A stretch of 64,000 nt of DNA, from contig NZ_NNSR01000046.1 in assembly GCF_002834225.1 (NCBI RefSeq), positions 1-64,000 on the forward strand, read 5' to 3'. This stretch comes from Ruminococcus bromii (lineage in GTDB: Bacteria; Bacillota; Clostridia; Oscillospirales; Acutalibacteraceae). Under the pieces are notes generated by a model. That model did no database searches. It had not been told where the DNA came from and saw nothing but the letters and a program-made list of their open reading frames with translations. Below, in pieces: positions 54,105 through 63,124 of this stretch. Positions within the stretch are counted from its first letter, which is position 1; each line of letters opens with the position of its first letter. Both the position numbers and the translations under genes were made by a program.

Positions 54105-54353
54105 AAGTGACATACATTCACTGTCCCTTTGTACGGACTATGCTCTGTTTTTCCAAAATTTCTTCGTTTATGACATATAATTCGGATAATCAACAAAAAG
54201 ATTTTGCGTTTTCACTAAAATTTTGGTGTGTAAATCAATTACAAAAGCATAATAAAAAGTGTATAATAAGAGTAATCGTGCAGCATTGAATGGCATAAGT
54301 CCGGATTTTCAATGCTGCGCATTTTTTGTGTCAAAAACATCGGAGGTTATATA
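54105..54353 (+). promoter_or_regulatory. Leader of the MATE gene with terminator-like hairpin
   Basis: TATAAT at 54262-54267 may be the -10 (its -35 is poor). GCAGCATTGAA (54280-54290) and TTCAATGCTGC (54308-54318) form an 11-bp stem followed by GCATTTTTTG, an intrinsic terminator, ending about 25 bases before the ATG at 54354. The rest of this stretch holds no gene that I can support. Confidence 0.5.
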
Positions 54354-55751
54354 ATGGAAAAAACGCAAAAAATGAATAAAATGGGAACTGAAAAAATAAG
54401 CAGGCTTTTGCTTACTATGGGTGTTCCGATGATAATTTCAATGGTTGTACAGGCTGTGTACAATATCGTTGACAGCTACTTTGTAAGCTGTATGAAAGAT
54501 CCGAATATACCCGCACTCGGTGATTATGCGGTAAATGCACTCACGTTGGCATTTCCTGTTCAGATGCTTATGGTTGCGGTCGGAGTCGGTACGGGAGTCG
54601 GCATCAACTCGATTTTGTCAAGAAGTCTTGGTGAGGGTAACAAAGAAAAGTGCAGTAAAATTTCGGGCAACTCAATTTTTCTTGCACTTTGCACCTGTGT
54701 TGTATTTGTTCTTTTCGGAATTTTCGGAGTTGACGCATACATAGCCTCACAAACAAGCGATCCGATTATCACATCAATGGCTGTTTCATATCTGAAAATC
54801 TGCACCTACAGTTCACTGGGCGTTAGTATGTACATGATTTTTGAAAAGCTGTTACAGGCAACGGGATATACAATGCAGACAACAGTTGCGCAGATTGTCG
54901 GTGCGGTTGTGAACATGATACTCGATCCGATTATGATTTTCGGTTGGTGCGGTTGCCCGAAGCTCGGTATTGACGGTGCGGCTATCGCAACGGTTATAGG
55001 TCAGTTCATTTCATTCTTTATTGACGCATATTTCTATTTCAGATGCAATTCAAAGCATTTCAACACATCATTAAAATATATGAAACCCGAAGGCAGGATT
55101 ATCAGGCAGATTTATCAGGTTGGTATCCCCGCTATTATTATGCAGGCACTTATGTCGATTTTGACATACAGCATTAATGTTATTTTTGTAAGAGTTTCAA
55201 CGGACGCGGTTACGGCTTACGGTATTTACTACAAAATTCAGCAGTTTGTATTTTTTGCCGCATTCGGCATGAACAATGCGATGATTCCGATTATAGCGTT
55301 CAACTACGGCAAACAGGATAAAAAGCGAGTAAACGACAGCATTAAATACGGACTTATTTACACGGTATCAATTCTTTGTGCAGGAATTATAATTCTTCAA
55401 ATTTTTGCAAAACAGATACTCGGAATATTCTCGCTTACAGAATCGACAACCGAACTTGCAATGCTTGCAATTAGAATCATCACACCCGGATTTATATTTG
55501 TCGGTGCTAACATTGCGTATCAGGGAATTTTTCAGGCACTCGGCAACGGTGTGCATTCGCTGATACTTTCGCTTGTACGACTTATTGTTGTTCCTCTGCC
55601 CCTTGCATACATCTTTTCATGCTTTGATTTTGCATCTTCAATAATCTGGATTGCATTCCCGATCGGCGAAGCTGTAGCCTTTATCGTTGCACTTATTTTT
55701 ATGGCAAATATCCGCAGAAAAAAGATTAATCCAATTAAAAATGGTGTTTAA
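54354..55751 (+). CDS. MATE-family efflux transporter
   Basis: The 465-residue protein has twelve transmembrane helices in two MATE repeats. The N-terminal PMIISMVVQAVYNIVDSYFV and GVGTGVGINSILSRSLGEGN blocks are typical of the DinF/NorM relatives of Clostridia. It should export cationic drugs or metabolites using a Na+ or H+ gradient. The start at 54354 has GGAGG seven bases ahead; the frame is open 14 codons further but passes through the terminator stem. It may be controlled by attenuation in its leader. Confidence 0.9.
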   Translation: MEKTQKMNKMGTEKISRLLLTMGVPMIISMVVQAVYNIVDSYFVSCMKDPNIPALGDYAVNALTLAFPVQMLMVAVGVGTGVGINSILSRSLGEGNKEKCSKISGNSIFLALCTCVVFVLFGIFGVDAYIASQTSDPIITSMAVSYLKICTYSSLGVSMYMIFEKLLQATGYTMQTTVAQIVGAVVNMILDPIMIFGWCGCPKLGIDGAAIATVIGQFISFFIDAYFYFRCNSKHFNTSLKYMKPEGRIIRQIYQVGIPAIIMQALMSILTYSINVIFVRVSTDAVTAYGIYYKIQQFVFFAAFGMNNAMIPIIAFNYGKQDKKRVNDSIKYGLIYTVSILCAGIIILQIFAKQILGIFSLTESTTELAMLAIRIITPGFIFVGANIAYQGIFQALGNGVHSLILSLVRLIVVPLPLAYIFSCFDFASSIIWIAFPIGEAVAFIVALIFMANIRRKKINPIKNGV

Positions 55752-55934
55752 CAGTAAAAACAATATTTCTTATTGATTTACTTTTTGTTTATTTTGTATA
55801 GAGCCAATTTTTCAAATCATCATTTTTGTCGGGTAATTTAAGATTCTAAAAAAAATACTGCACAAACATCTTCTTGATTTTTTGTACAGTTTGTCTTTTC
55901 GACTGTATGAATATTAGAATTGCACCCTCTCGCC
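55752..55934 (+). other. Region after the MATE gene
   Basis: About 180 bases with no gene. ACTGCACAAA (55857-55866) and TTTGTACAGT (55881-55890) form an imperfect stem with T-rich flank and may end the MATE transcript. Confidence 0.4.
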
Positions 55935-55963
55935 TTGAATTTACCCCTAAAAATCTGTATAAT
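55935..55963 (+). promoter_or_regulatory. Promoter with no gene behind it
   Basis: TTGAAT (55935-55940) and a perfect TATAAT (55958-55963) are spaced by 17 bases. The next feature on this strand is a terminator at 56059. Confidence 0.7.
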
Positions 55964-55969
55964 ATATAG

Positions 55970-56087
55970 CAGTGAGCGGAGAAAAAGTTCACTTAATATT
56001 CGGCAAAAATGTTTGCTTCTTTATTGAAACATTCATTTTCATAAAACACACAATCGCGAAAAAGACTGTCATTTGACGGTCTTTTTT
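55970..56087 (+). ncRNA. Candidate small RNA
   Basis: About 118 bases lie between a good promoter and an intrinsic terminator (AAAAAGACTGTCA/TGACGGTCTTTTTT, 56059-56087). The 5' part has a short AGTGA/TCACT stem (55971-55993). An 11-codon frame, ATG at 56008 to TAA, has no suitable ribosome site. No known RNA family is recognised. Confidence 0.45.
56059..56087 (+). terminator. Terminator of the candidate small RNA
   Basis: A 13-bp stem with one G-U pair and a two-base loop (probably opened to four) is followed by six T. Confidence 0.75.
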
Positions 56088-56125
56088 GCGTTTGAGAAAA
56101 ATTCATAATTACATAATTTCTGCAT

Positions 56126-56156
56126 AAAAATCAGAGCCGTGAAAAATCACGACTCC
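56126..56156 (-). terminator. Terminator of the lysis cassette
   Basis: On the minus strand GAGTCGTGA and TCACGGCTC pair with one wobble and are followed by TGATTTTT, just past the amidase stop at 56166. Confidence 0.8.
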
Positions 56157-56165
56157 TTTTTTGCT

Positions 56166-56945
56166 TTATCTTATTTTTTCAGTATAATCAAGTGCTATCC
56201 AACCGGCACCGCTTTTGAGTTTGCCCCACTTGGCTGCACCTGCACCCGACTTTTCATCGACTATCGTGTACGCTCCGCCCTTTGGAACAGCACCGTTCAC
56301 ATCGTAATTTGTACCCGGACCTTTACGGATATTCACGCCGTTTGACGAGGTTATTCTCACGATATAACGCCTGAAAGCTTTATCCGAACCCGCTTTTGAA
56401 CTGTCTGAGCCTGCAGAGTCAGTTTTGTATTTCACATCAAAATAATTGCACATACCCTTGCAGATTGCCTCTCCGATTGCAACTGTATTCTTGCGTATCC
56501 AATCCGAGCCTGTCACGGTGTCGTGAAACTCGCATTCAACATACACGGTTAATGCCTTCGGCACATTGATTTCGTAGAGGTCGGTTTTGTAGCTGACTGA
56601 ATCGTCCTTGCCGGGCGAGATTGCTCCGAGGGCAGACTTTACCGCCTCGGCAGCCTTTCTGCCGTTTGAGTTCAGACAAAACACTCTTGTACCGCCCGTA
56701 TATTTGCCGTTAAACGCATTAGTGTGGATCGGCATATGAATGTCTGCTCCAAACTTATCCGACTCGGGACAGCGTGTCTGCATAAGCGTACCCGACTTTG
56801 CGACCATAACATTAAATCCGCAACGCTTGAGTGCTTTGGCTGCTGCGGCGGCAATTTTGTCGCACTGAGCCATTTCATTTGTACCACCTGTTGCATAGGT
56901 GTTGCCGTTTTGGTTTGATGGACTGAGATATATTTTTTTACTCAT
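56166..56945 (-). CDS. N-acetylmuramoyl-L-alanine amidase (endolysin-like) with SH3 domain
   Basis: The 259-residue enzyme should cut the bond between MurNAc and the peptide stem. The first 170 residues form an Amidase_3 fold: the start IYLSPSNQNGN, a zinc Glu/His set around MAQCDKIAAAAA, HMPIHTNAF and VYVECEFHD. A Ser/Asp linker follows, then a bacterial SH3 domain (about 200-259, VNIRKGPGTNYD...GWIALDY) for wall binding. There is no signal peptide, so release would need the holin-like proteins encoded upstream. It overlaps the holin gene by eight bases. Confidence 0.88.
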   Translation of the reverse strand: MSKKIYLSPSNQNGNTYATGGTNEMAQCDKIAAAAAKALKRCGFNVMVAKSGTLMQTRCPESDKFGADIHMPIHTNAFNGKYTGGTRVFCLNSNGRKAAEAVKSALGAISPGKDDSVSYKTDLYEINVPKALTVYVECEFHDTVTGSDWIRKNTVAIGEAICKGMCNYFDVKYKTDSAGSDSSKAGSDKAFRRYIVRITSSNGVNIRKGPGTNYDVNGAVPKGGAYTIVDEKSGAGAAKWGKLKSGAGWIALDYTEKIR

Positions 56946-57174
56946 TGTCTTTATCTTCTCCCTCTTTTAAATTCATTACTGCCGATGCACCTGCCGCAAC
57001 AGCCGCAACAGCAAGACCGATGAGAGCGTTCTTTACAACATCACCGTCGTTAAAATCAAGACCTCCCAATGCGAGAGTTACATTGGTAATAACATAACCG
57101 AGAGCAGTCTGAATAAATGTTCTGAACGCTCTTTTTAAACACGGCTTTTTTAAGCATATTTTCATTTTACTCAT
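56938..57174 (-). CDS. Holin-like protein
   Basis: The 78-residue protein has a basic N terminus (KKPCLKRAFR), one hydrophobic segment near 18-38, an acidic break and a second, Ala-rich helix (about 48-66), then a charged EGEDKDNE tail. This two-helix layout fits phage holins. Its position between a small coiled protein and an amidase supports that. Two Cys near the N terminus are unusual. It overlaps the amidase by eight bases. Confidence 0.7.
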   Translation of the reverse strand: MSKMKICLKKPCLKRAFRTFIQTALGYVITNVTLALGGLDFNDGDVVKNALIGLAVAAVAAGASAVMNLKEGEDKDNE

Positions 57175-57178
57175 TATA

Positions 57179-57436
57179 TTATATTTTCCTTTCCTTGTTT
57201 TGTTCGTTTTCCAAATCCGCTATTCTGTGTTCCGCTGTTTTGATTTTGTTGTCATTAACTGCCTCGTGCTGCTCAATAAGATATACACGCTCAACAAGAT
57301 TATTATGCTTGTCAACCTTTTTTTCGAGCTGTTCAATGCGGTAATTTGATAATCTTGACGCTGTGAAAATACCCGCAAGAGAGCCTGCAAGAGTTCCTGC
57401 AAATGAAATCAACGCTATAAGAATTTGGTCTGTCAA
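57179..57436 (-). CDS. XhlA-like membrane/coiled-coil lysis protein
   Basis: The 85-residue protein has one N-terminal transmembrane helix (about 5-27) and a coiled coil (IEQLEKKVDKHNNLVERVYLIEQ... ) ending in a basic tail. Phage lysis cassettes often contain such a protein before the holin (the mirror of XhlA). The TTG start at 57436 is preferred, as GGAGG lies eight bases ahead; a GTG nine bases earlier overlaps that site. It begins the three-gene cassette, 26 bases after the uvrA terminator stem. Confidence 0.6.
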   Translation of the reverse strand: MTDQILIALISFAGTLAGSLAGIFTASRLSNYRIEQLEKKVDKHNNLVERVYLIEQHEAVNDNKIKTAEHRIADLENEQNKERKI

Positions 57437-57461
57437 AAAAATCACCTCCCACTTACAGGCT

Positions 57462-57501
57462 CAAAAAAAGGAGAAATTGCACTAAACAATGCAATTTCTC
57501 C
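57462..57501 (-). terminator. Terminator of uvrA
   Basis: GGAGAAATTGCA (57470-57481) and TGCAATTTCTCC (57490-57501) form a 12-bp stem followed by seven T on the minus strand. The lysis cassette starts directly after it, without a clear promoter of its own. Confidence 0.92.
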
Positions 57502-57551
57502 TAAATTTCTTTATATTTATTTTTTAAAACGATTATTTTTCTCTATAAGAA

Positions 57552-60371
57552 TTATAACAACGGTTTAAGATACTGTCCCGTAAATGATTTTTCAACCTTT
57601 GCAACCTGTTCGGGAGTGCCTTTGGCAACGATTGTACCACCGCCGTCACCGCCCTCGGGACCGAGGTCGATAAGATAATCGGCTGTCTTGATAAGGTCAA
57701 GATTGTGTTCGATTACAACAACCGTGTTTCCGCCGTCAACAAGCAGCTGAAGAACATCAACAAGTCTGTGTACATCGGCAATGTGCAAGCCCGTTGTCGG
57801 CTCGTCAAGAATATAAATTGTCTTGCCCGTACTGCGTTTTGAAAGCTCTGTTGCAAGCTTTACACGCTGAGCCTCACCGCCCGAAAGCGTTGTTGCAGGC
57901 TGACCGAGCTTTATATAACCAAGACCCACTTCATACAGGGTTTTCAGCTTTCTGTAAATCTTCGGGATATTTGAGAAGAACTCCATTCCCTCCTCAACGG
58001 ACATTTCAAGAACATCGTTGATTGACTTGCCCTTGTACTTTACTTCGAGGGTTTCACGGTTATATCTCTTGCCCTTGCAGACCTCACACGGAACATAGAC
58101 ATCCGACAAAAAGTGCATTTCAATCTTGATAATACCGTCACCCTGACAGGCCTCACATCTGCCGCCCTTTACATTGAATGAAAATCTGCTTGGTGTAAAA
58201 CCACGCATTTTTGCATCGGTTGTAGCGGCATAAAGCATTCTGATATCCGTAAACACACCTGTGTATGTTGCAGGATTTGAACGGGGAGTTCTGCCGATAG
58301 GGCTTTGGTCAATGGCAATTACCTTATCAAGATTTTCCATACCCTTAATTTCCTTGTGCTTACCGGGAATTGTCTTTGCTCGATTAAGGTCACGGGCAAG
58401 GGCTTTATAGAGAATTTCATTTACAAGTGAGCTTTTGCCCGAACCCGAAACACCTGTTACGCAGACAAATTCACCGAGCGGAATTTTAACATTGATATTT
58501 TTAAGGTTATTTTCAGCCGCTCCTCTGACTTCAAGGAAAAGTCCGTTGCCTTTTCTGCGTTTTTCGGGAACAGGAACTTTGCGTTCGCCCGAAAGATACT
58601 TGCCTGTGATTGAATTCGGACATTGCTTAATCTTTTCAACATCACCGACACAGACAATTTCACCGCCGTGAATACCTGCCCCGGGGCCTACATCCACAAT
58701 GCAATCTGCGGCATACATAGTGTCCTCATCGTGTTCAACAACGATAACAGTATTTCCGAGGTCACGAAGTCGCTTTAAGGTTGCAAGAAGTTTTTCATTG
58801 TCACGCTGATGAAGTCCGATACTCGGCTCGTCAAGAATATACAGCACACCCATAAGCGAACTGCCGATTTGCGTTGCTAGGCGGATTCGCTGACTTTCAC
58901 CGCCGCTGAGCGTTCCCGAACTTCTTGAAAGTGTAAGGTAGCCAAGGCCTACGCTCTTGAGGAAGTTAAGTCTTTCGTTAATTTCTTTAACAATTTCAGC
59001 ACCGATAATCTGCTCTTTTTCCGTAAGCTTGAGCTGACCTACAAAGTCGAGTGCGTCAACAACCGACATTTTGCAGAAATCGGCAATGTTAAGTCCGCCG
59101 ACTGTTACTGCAAGGCTTTCGGCTGAAAGTCTGTCACCGTGACAAAGATCGCACGGAATTTCTGCCATATACGAACGGATTTCATCCTTAATCCAGTTAC
59201 TGCTTGTGTCACGGTAACGGCGTTCAAGGTTGTTGATTATACCCTCAAATTTATGCTGATAAGTACCTCCGCCGTAAACCGATTTTTTATTGATTGTCAG
59301 CTCATCATCACCTGTGCCGTAGAGGATTTTGTCGATAGTTTCCTTCGGGAGATTTTCAAGCGGTTCATCAAGCGAAAAATTGTACTTTTTCGCTAAAGCC
59401 TCCATATACATTGCGGCAATTGTACTGCCTTCCATTGCCCAACCGCTGCCCTTGATACCGCCGTCACGGATACTTTTTGACATATCGGGAATAATTTTAT
59501 TCTCGTCAATTTTGAGGAATACGCCGAGTCCTGTACATTTTGGACACGCACCGAACGGATTGTTGAATGAAAACATTCTCGGCGAAAGGTCGTCAATGCT
59601 CACTCCGTGTTCGGGGCAGGCATATTTTTGTGAAAAAGTCACATCCTCATCGCCGTTGAAGTTCACCATAACAAGACCGCCGCCAAGCTTTGAAGCGGTT
59701 TCAATGCTGTCTGAAAGTCTTGATGCTATTTCAGGCTTGATTACAAGACGGTCAACAATGATTTCTATATTATGCTTTTTATTTTTTTCAATCGGAATAT
59801 TTTCCGACAAATCATAGATAATCCCGTCAACTCTTGCACGGACATAGCCCGATTTTCCGGCACTGTCAAGAACCTTTGCGTGTTCGCCCTTTCTGCCCCT
59901 TACAACGGGAGCCATAACCTGAATTTTCGTACCCGTTTCATAGGTCATAATCTTATCAACAATCTGGTCAACAGTCTGCTGACGGATTTCCCTTCCGCAG
60001 ACTGTACAGTGCGGAACACCTATTCTTGCGTACAAAAGACGGAGATAATCGTAAATTTCCGTAACCGTACCGACCGTTGAGCGGGGATTCTTTGAAGTAG
60101 TTTTCTGATCAATTGATATTGCAGGCGAAAGTCCCTCTATGCTTTCAACATTAGGCTTATCCATCTGACCGAGAAACATTCTTGCATATGAAGAAAGGCT
60201 TTCAACATATCTTCTCTGTCCCTCGGCATAGATGGTGTCAAATGCAAGCGAGCTTTTGCCCGAACCCGAAAGACCTGTAATTACAACGAGCTTGTTACGG
60301 GGAATTTCAACATTTACATTTTTGAGGTTATGCTCTTTTGCACCCCTCACAATAATTTTATCCTGTGCCAT
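57552..60371 (-). CDS. uvrA: Excinuclease ABC subunit A
   Basis: UvrA finds bulky DNA lesions and loads UvrB. The 939-residue protein has two ABC modules with Walker [10 protein letters not shown] and GVSGSGKSS, signatures [12 protein letters not shown] and [12 protein letters not shown], and two Zn modules (CPEHG...[12 protein letters not shown]...CEVCKG). The UvrB-binding insertion lies after the first zinc region. Length is standard. UvrA is commonly LexA-controlled in Firmicutes, but no clear LexA box was seen upstream here. Confidence 0.97.
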   Translation of the reverse strand: MAQDKIIVRGAKEHNLKNVNVEIPRNKLVVITGLSGSGKSSLAFDTIYAEGQRRYVESLSSYARMFLGQMDKPNVESIEGLSPAISIDQKTTSKNPRSTVGTVTEIYDYLRLLYARIGVPHCTVCGREIRQQTVDQIVDKIMTYETGTKIQVMAPVVRGRKGEHAKVLDSAGKSGYVRARVDGIIYDLSENIPIEKNKKHNIEIIVDRLVIKPEIASRLSDSIETASKLGGGLVMVNFNGDEDVTFSQKYACPEHGVSIDDLSPRMFSFNNPFGACPKCTGLGVFLKIDENKIIPDMSKSIRDGGIKGSGWAMEGSTIAAMYMEALAKKYNFSLDEPLENLPKETIDKILYGTGDDELTINKKSVYGGGTYQHKFEGIINNLERRYRDTSSNWIKDEIRSYMAEIPCDLCHGDRLSAESLAVTVGGLNIADFCKMSVVDALDFVGQLKLTEKEQIIGAEIVKEINERLNFLKSVGLGYLTLSRSSGTLSGGESQRIRLATQIGSSLMGVLYILDEPSIGLHQRDNEKLLATLKRLRDLGNTVIVVEHDEDTMYAADCIVDVGPGAGIHGGEIVCVGDVEKIKQCPNSITGKYLSGERKVPVPEKRRKGNGLFLEVRGAAENNLKNINVKIPLGEFVCVTGVSGSGKSSLVNEILYKALARDLNRAKTIPGKHKEIKGMENLDKVIAIDQSPIGRTPRSNPATYTGVFTDIRMLYAATTDAKMRGFTPSRFSFNVKGGRCEACQGDGIIKIEMHFLSDVYVPCEVCKGKRYNRETLEVKYKGKSINDVLEMSVEEGMEFFSNIPKIYRKLKTLYEVGLGYIKLGQPATTLSGGEAQRVKLATELSKRSTGKTIYILDEPTTGLHIADVHRLVDVLQLLVDGGNTVVVIEHNLDLIKTADYLIDLGPEGGDGGGTIVAKGTPEQVAKVEKSFTGQYLKPLL

Positions 60372-60387
60372 TTCATCTACCCTTTAC

Positions 60388-60407
60388 TGTGTCAAACACC
60401 TGACACA
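60388..60407. promoter_or_regulatory. Inverted repeat upstream of uvrA
   Basis: TGTGTCA-AACACC-TGACACA is a seven-bp perfect palindrome 17 bases before the uvrA start. It could be an operator or fold over the ribosome site region. It does not match LexA. Confidence 0.4.
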
Positions 60408-60445
60408 ACTTCATACATTCGTTTAAATATTGATTCATATACACG

Positions 60446-60472
60446 CATAGCCTCTCATTGCGAGAGGCTATG
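60446..60472 (-). terminator. Hairpin after ftsH
   Basis: CATAGCCTCTC (60446-60456) and GAGAGGCTATG (60462-60472) form an 11-bp stem 12 bases past the ftsH stop. T-rich tail is better on the plus side, so efficiency for ftsH is uncertain. Confidence 0.55.
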
Positions 60473-60483
60473 TTTATTTGATA

Positions 60484-62499
60484 TTAACCTTCTGTGGACT
60501 CGTCAACCTTTGTTTCGGCTGAGGGTTCTTTGTCGGCAGTTTCCTGCTCAACTTCTTCGGGTTCTTTATATGTGCCGTTCATTACGGCAGTAAAGTCCTC
60601 ACTGCCCATCTTCTCATGCTTAATAAGATATTTTGCAATGTCGTGGAGCTTATCCATATTTTCGCTGAGAATCTTGGTAGCATCGCCATATGCCTTGTTG
60701 ATCATATCAAGAACAAGCTGGTCGATTTTAGCTGCGGTAGCCTCGGAATAATCCTGAGTTCTGCTGCCCATATCTCTGCCGAGGAATACGGAATTGTTGT
60801 CTGTGCCGTAGCATACACAACCGAGTTCCTTAGTCATACCGTACTTTGTAACCATTGCACGGGCTGTCTTTGTAGCCTTTTCAATATCGTTTGACGCACC
60901 TGTTGAGATGTCATCCATAATAAGCTCTTCGGCAACTCGACCGCCAAGACTTACAACGATATCCTCATACATACCTCTGCGTGAGTTGTACGACTTGTCC
61001 TCACTCGGGAGCGGCATTGTGTAACCGCCTGCCATACCTGTCGGGATAATTGAAATCTCGTGAACAGGGTCCTGAGTTTCGAGCTTATCAAAGAGAATTG
61101 CGTGACCTGCCTCATGATAGGCTGTGAGCTTTTTCTCTTTCTCACTCATTACTTTGCTCTTTTTCTCTGCACCGACAACAACCTTGACTGTTGCCTCCTT
61201 GATTTCGTCCATAGTAATGGCTTTTTTATCTTTTCTTGCGGCAAGAAGTGCGGCCTCATTAAGAAGATTTTCAAGGTCTGCACCTGTAAATCCGGCTGTT
61301 GTTTTAGCAATAGTCTTGAGGTTTACATCGGGCGCAAGCGGTTTCTTTCTTGCATGAACCTTGAGGATAGCCTCACGGCCGTTTACATCGGGATAGCTTA
61401 CAACAACCTGACGGTCAAATCTGCCCGGACGCATAAGAGCCGGATCAAGAACATCGGGTCTGTTGGTTGCGGCAATAAGGATTACACCCTCGTTAGCACC
61501 GAAACCGTCCATTTCAACGAGAAGCTGGTTAAGAGTCTGCTCACGCTCATCGTTGCCGCCGCCAAGACCTGCGCCTCTCTGGCGACCTACGGCATCAATT
61601 TCATCAATGAAAATGATGCAAGGTGAGTTTTTCTTTGCCTGATCAAAGAGGTCACGAACACGGGACGCACCGACACCGACAAACATCTCAACAAAGTCTG
61701 AACCTGAAATTGAGAAGAACGGCACACCTGCCTCACCTGCAACAGCTCTTGCAAGCAATGTTTTACCTGTACCTGGAGGGCCTACAAGGAGAACACCCTT
61801 TGGTATTCTTGCGCCGAGTTTGTTATACTTTTCAGGAGCCTTGAGGAACTCAACAACTTCTGCAAGCTCTTCCTTTTCTTCGTCGGCACCTGCAACATCG
61901 TCAAATGTTGTCTTTCGCTTTTCATCATTTGTGTTTTTAATCTTGGCTTTGCCAAAGCTCATTTCTTTGCCGCCAAGACCGCCGCCGCCGAGTTTCTTCA
62001 TAATGAATACCCATGCAACGATAAGGATAAGCGTTGTAATGATTATCGGAAGAATTTCAATAAGAAACGAATTATCCGTTGCGCGGGCAAGGTTATTCGG
62101 AATCTCATCGTTTGACGCGGGATGATAGTAAGGCCTGATATCGTCAAGAAAACGCTGGATATCGGCAAGCTGGCCTCTTACAACAACCTTTGATTTCTTG
62201 CTGTGAGAATCAGAGTTCTTTGATTCTGTGGGGCTTTGAACAGCGGTAGTTGCGGAAGTCTTATCGGAATCGGATGATTTGATAGGACTTAATCCCTCTT
62301 TAAGGGTAATGTCAATCGAACCTGTACCGTAATCAATTTCAAAGCTGTCAACCATATCCTGAACAAAGTACTGCTCAAGCTCCGAGGTTTTCGGTGAGTT
62401 CGATTTATTTGAGCTTAGCACAGCCGCCGTTATAATAATCATCAGAATCGGAATTCCGAGATAAAGCAGCAGATTGCGCACTTTCTTTTTATTGTCCAA
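60484..62499 (-). CDS. ftsH: ATP-dependent zinc metalloprotease FtsH
   Basis: FtsH degrades membrane and regulatory proteins. The 671-residue protein has two transmembrane helices (about 8-28 and 145-165) around an extracellular domain with a Ser/Lys-rich segment, an AAA+ module with GPPGTGKT, Walker [10 protein letters not shown] and the SRH, then the zinc site HEAGH. The TTG start at 62499 has AGGAG eight bases ahead; a GTG nine bases upstream overlaps that site. The order tilS-hpt-ftsH is the conserved Firmicutes cluster. Confidence 0.95.
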   Translation of the reverse strand: MDNKKKVRNLLLYLGIPILMIIITAAVLSSNKSNSPKTSELEQYFVQDMVDSFEIDYGTGSIDITLKEGLSPIKSSDSDKTSATTAVQSPTESKNSDSHSKKSKVVVRGQLADIQRFLDDIRPYYHPASNDEIPNNLARATDNSFLIEILPIIITTLILIVAWVFIMKKLGGGGLGGKEMSFGKAKIKNTNDEKRKTTFDDVAGADEEKEELAEVVEFLKAPEKYNKLGARIPKGVLLVGPPGTGKTLLARAVAGEAGVPFFSISGSDFVEMFVGVGASRVRDLFDQAKKNSPCIIFIDEIDAVGRQRGAGLGGGNDEREQTLNQLLVEMDGFGANEGVILIAATNRPDVLDPALMRPGRFDRQVVVSYPDVNGREAILKVHARKKPLAPDVNLKTIAKTTAGFTGADLENLLNEAALLAARKDKKAITMDEIKEATVKVVVGAEKKSKVMSEKEKKLTAYHEAGHAILFDKLETQDPVHEISIIPTGMAGGYTMPLPSEDKSYNSRRGMYEDIVVSLGGRVAEELIMDDISTGASNDIEKATKTARAMVTKYGMTKELGCVCYGTDNNSVFLGRDMGSRTQDYSEATAAKIDQLVLDMINKAYGDATKILSENMDKLHDIAKYLIKHEKMGSEDFTAVMNGTYKEPEEVEQETADKEPSAETKVDESTEG

Positions 62500-62585
62500 T
62501 GCTGTCACTCCTCTTTATATTATTGTTTTTCCAAGGTAGAAATATGTAATGCCACGAAAATTTGCGGCTTATTTTCGCATTAAAA

Positions 62586-63122
62586 TCACGAATAAACTGA
62601 CGGCTTTAATACGCCTACATAAGGAAGATTTCTGTACTTTTCGTTATAATCAAGACCGTAGCCAACGATAAACTCATCCGGAATTACCGCACCTGCGTAG
62701 TCAACATGAATGTCGGCAACTCTTCTGTCGGGCTTGTTGAAAAGTGTGCAGAGTTTTACTGATTTTGCCTTCTTGGCTTTAAGATATTTTGTGATAAAGT
62801 CAAGAGTATTGCCTGAGTCGATAATATCCTCAACAATGAGAATATCCTTGCCCTCAACAGACTGGGAAATATCCTTCTGAATATTAACTCTGCCTGAGCT
62901 TACAGTACCGCTGCCGTAGCTTGACGCAACGATAAAGTCGATTGAAAAATCAAGATTAACCTTTCTCATAAGGTCAACCATAAAGGCAACGCTGCCCTTG
63001 AGCAGACCGACCATTATAAAATCTTTGTCATTATAATCTTTTTCAATCTGTTTTGCAATAGTGTTCACAATATTTTCAATATCTTTTTCCGAATACAGAA
63101 TTTTTTCAATATCCTTATGCAT
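62586..63122 (-). CDS. hpt: Hypoxanthine phosphoribosyltransferase
   Basis: The 178-residue enzyme salvages hypoxanthine and guanine using PRPP. It has the VGLLKGSVAFMVDL loop, the PRPP motif ILIVEDIIDSGNTL, and the GYGLDYNEKYRNLPYVG C-terminal block. The start lies two bases after the tilS stop, so the two are co-translated. Some Firmicutes Hpt proteins also interact with FtsH or TilS in control of ftsH; this is not testable here. Confidence 0.95.
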   Translation of the reverse strand: MHKDIEKILYSEKDIENIVNTIAKQIEKDYNDKDFIMVGLLKGSVAFMVDLMRKVNLDFSIDFIVASSYGSGTVSSGRVNIQKDISQSVEGKDILIVEDIIDSGNTLDFITKYLKAKKAKSVKLCTLFNKPDRRVADIHVDYAGAVIPDEFIVGYGLDYNEKYRNLPYVGVLKPSVYS

Positions 63123-63124
63123 AA

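Noticed and set aside
56008..56043. 11-codon toxin-like peptide in the candidate small RNA
   Set aside because: The nearest GGAG is about 25 bases away and the peptide has no clear membrane helix.
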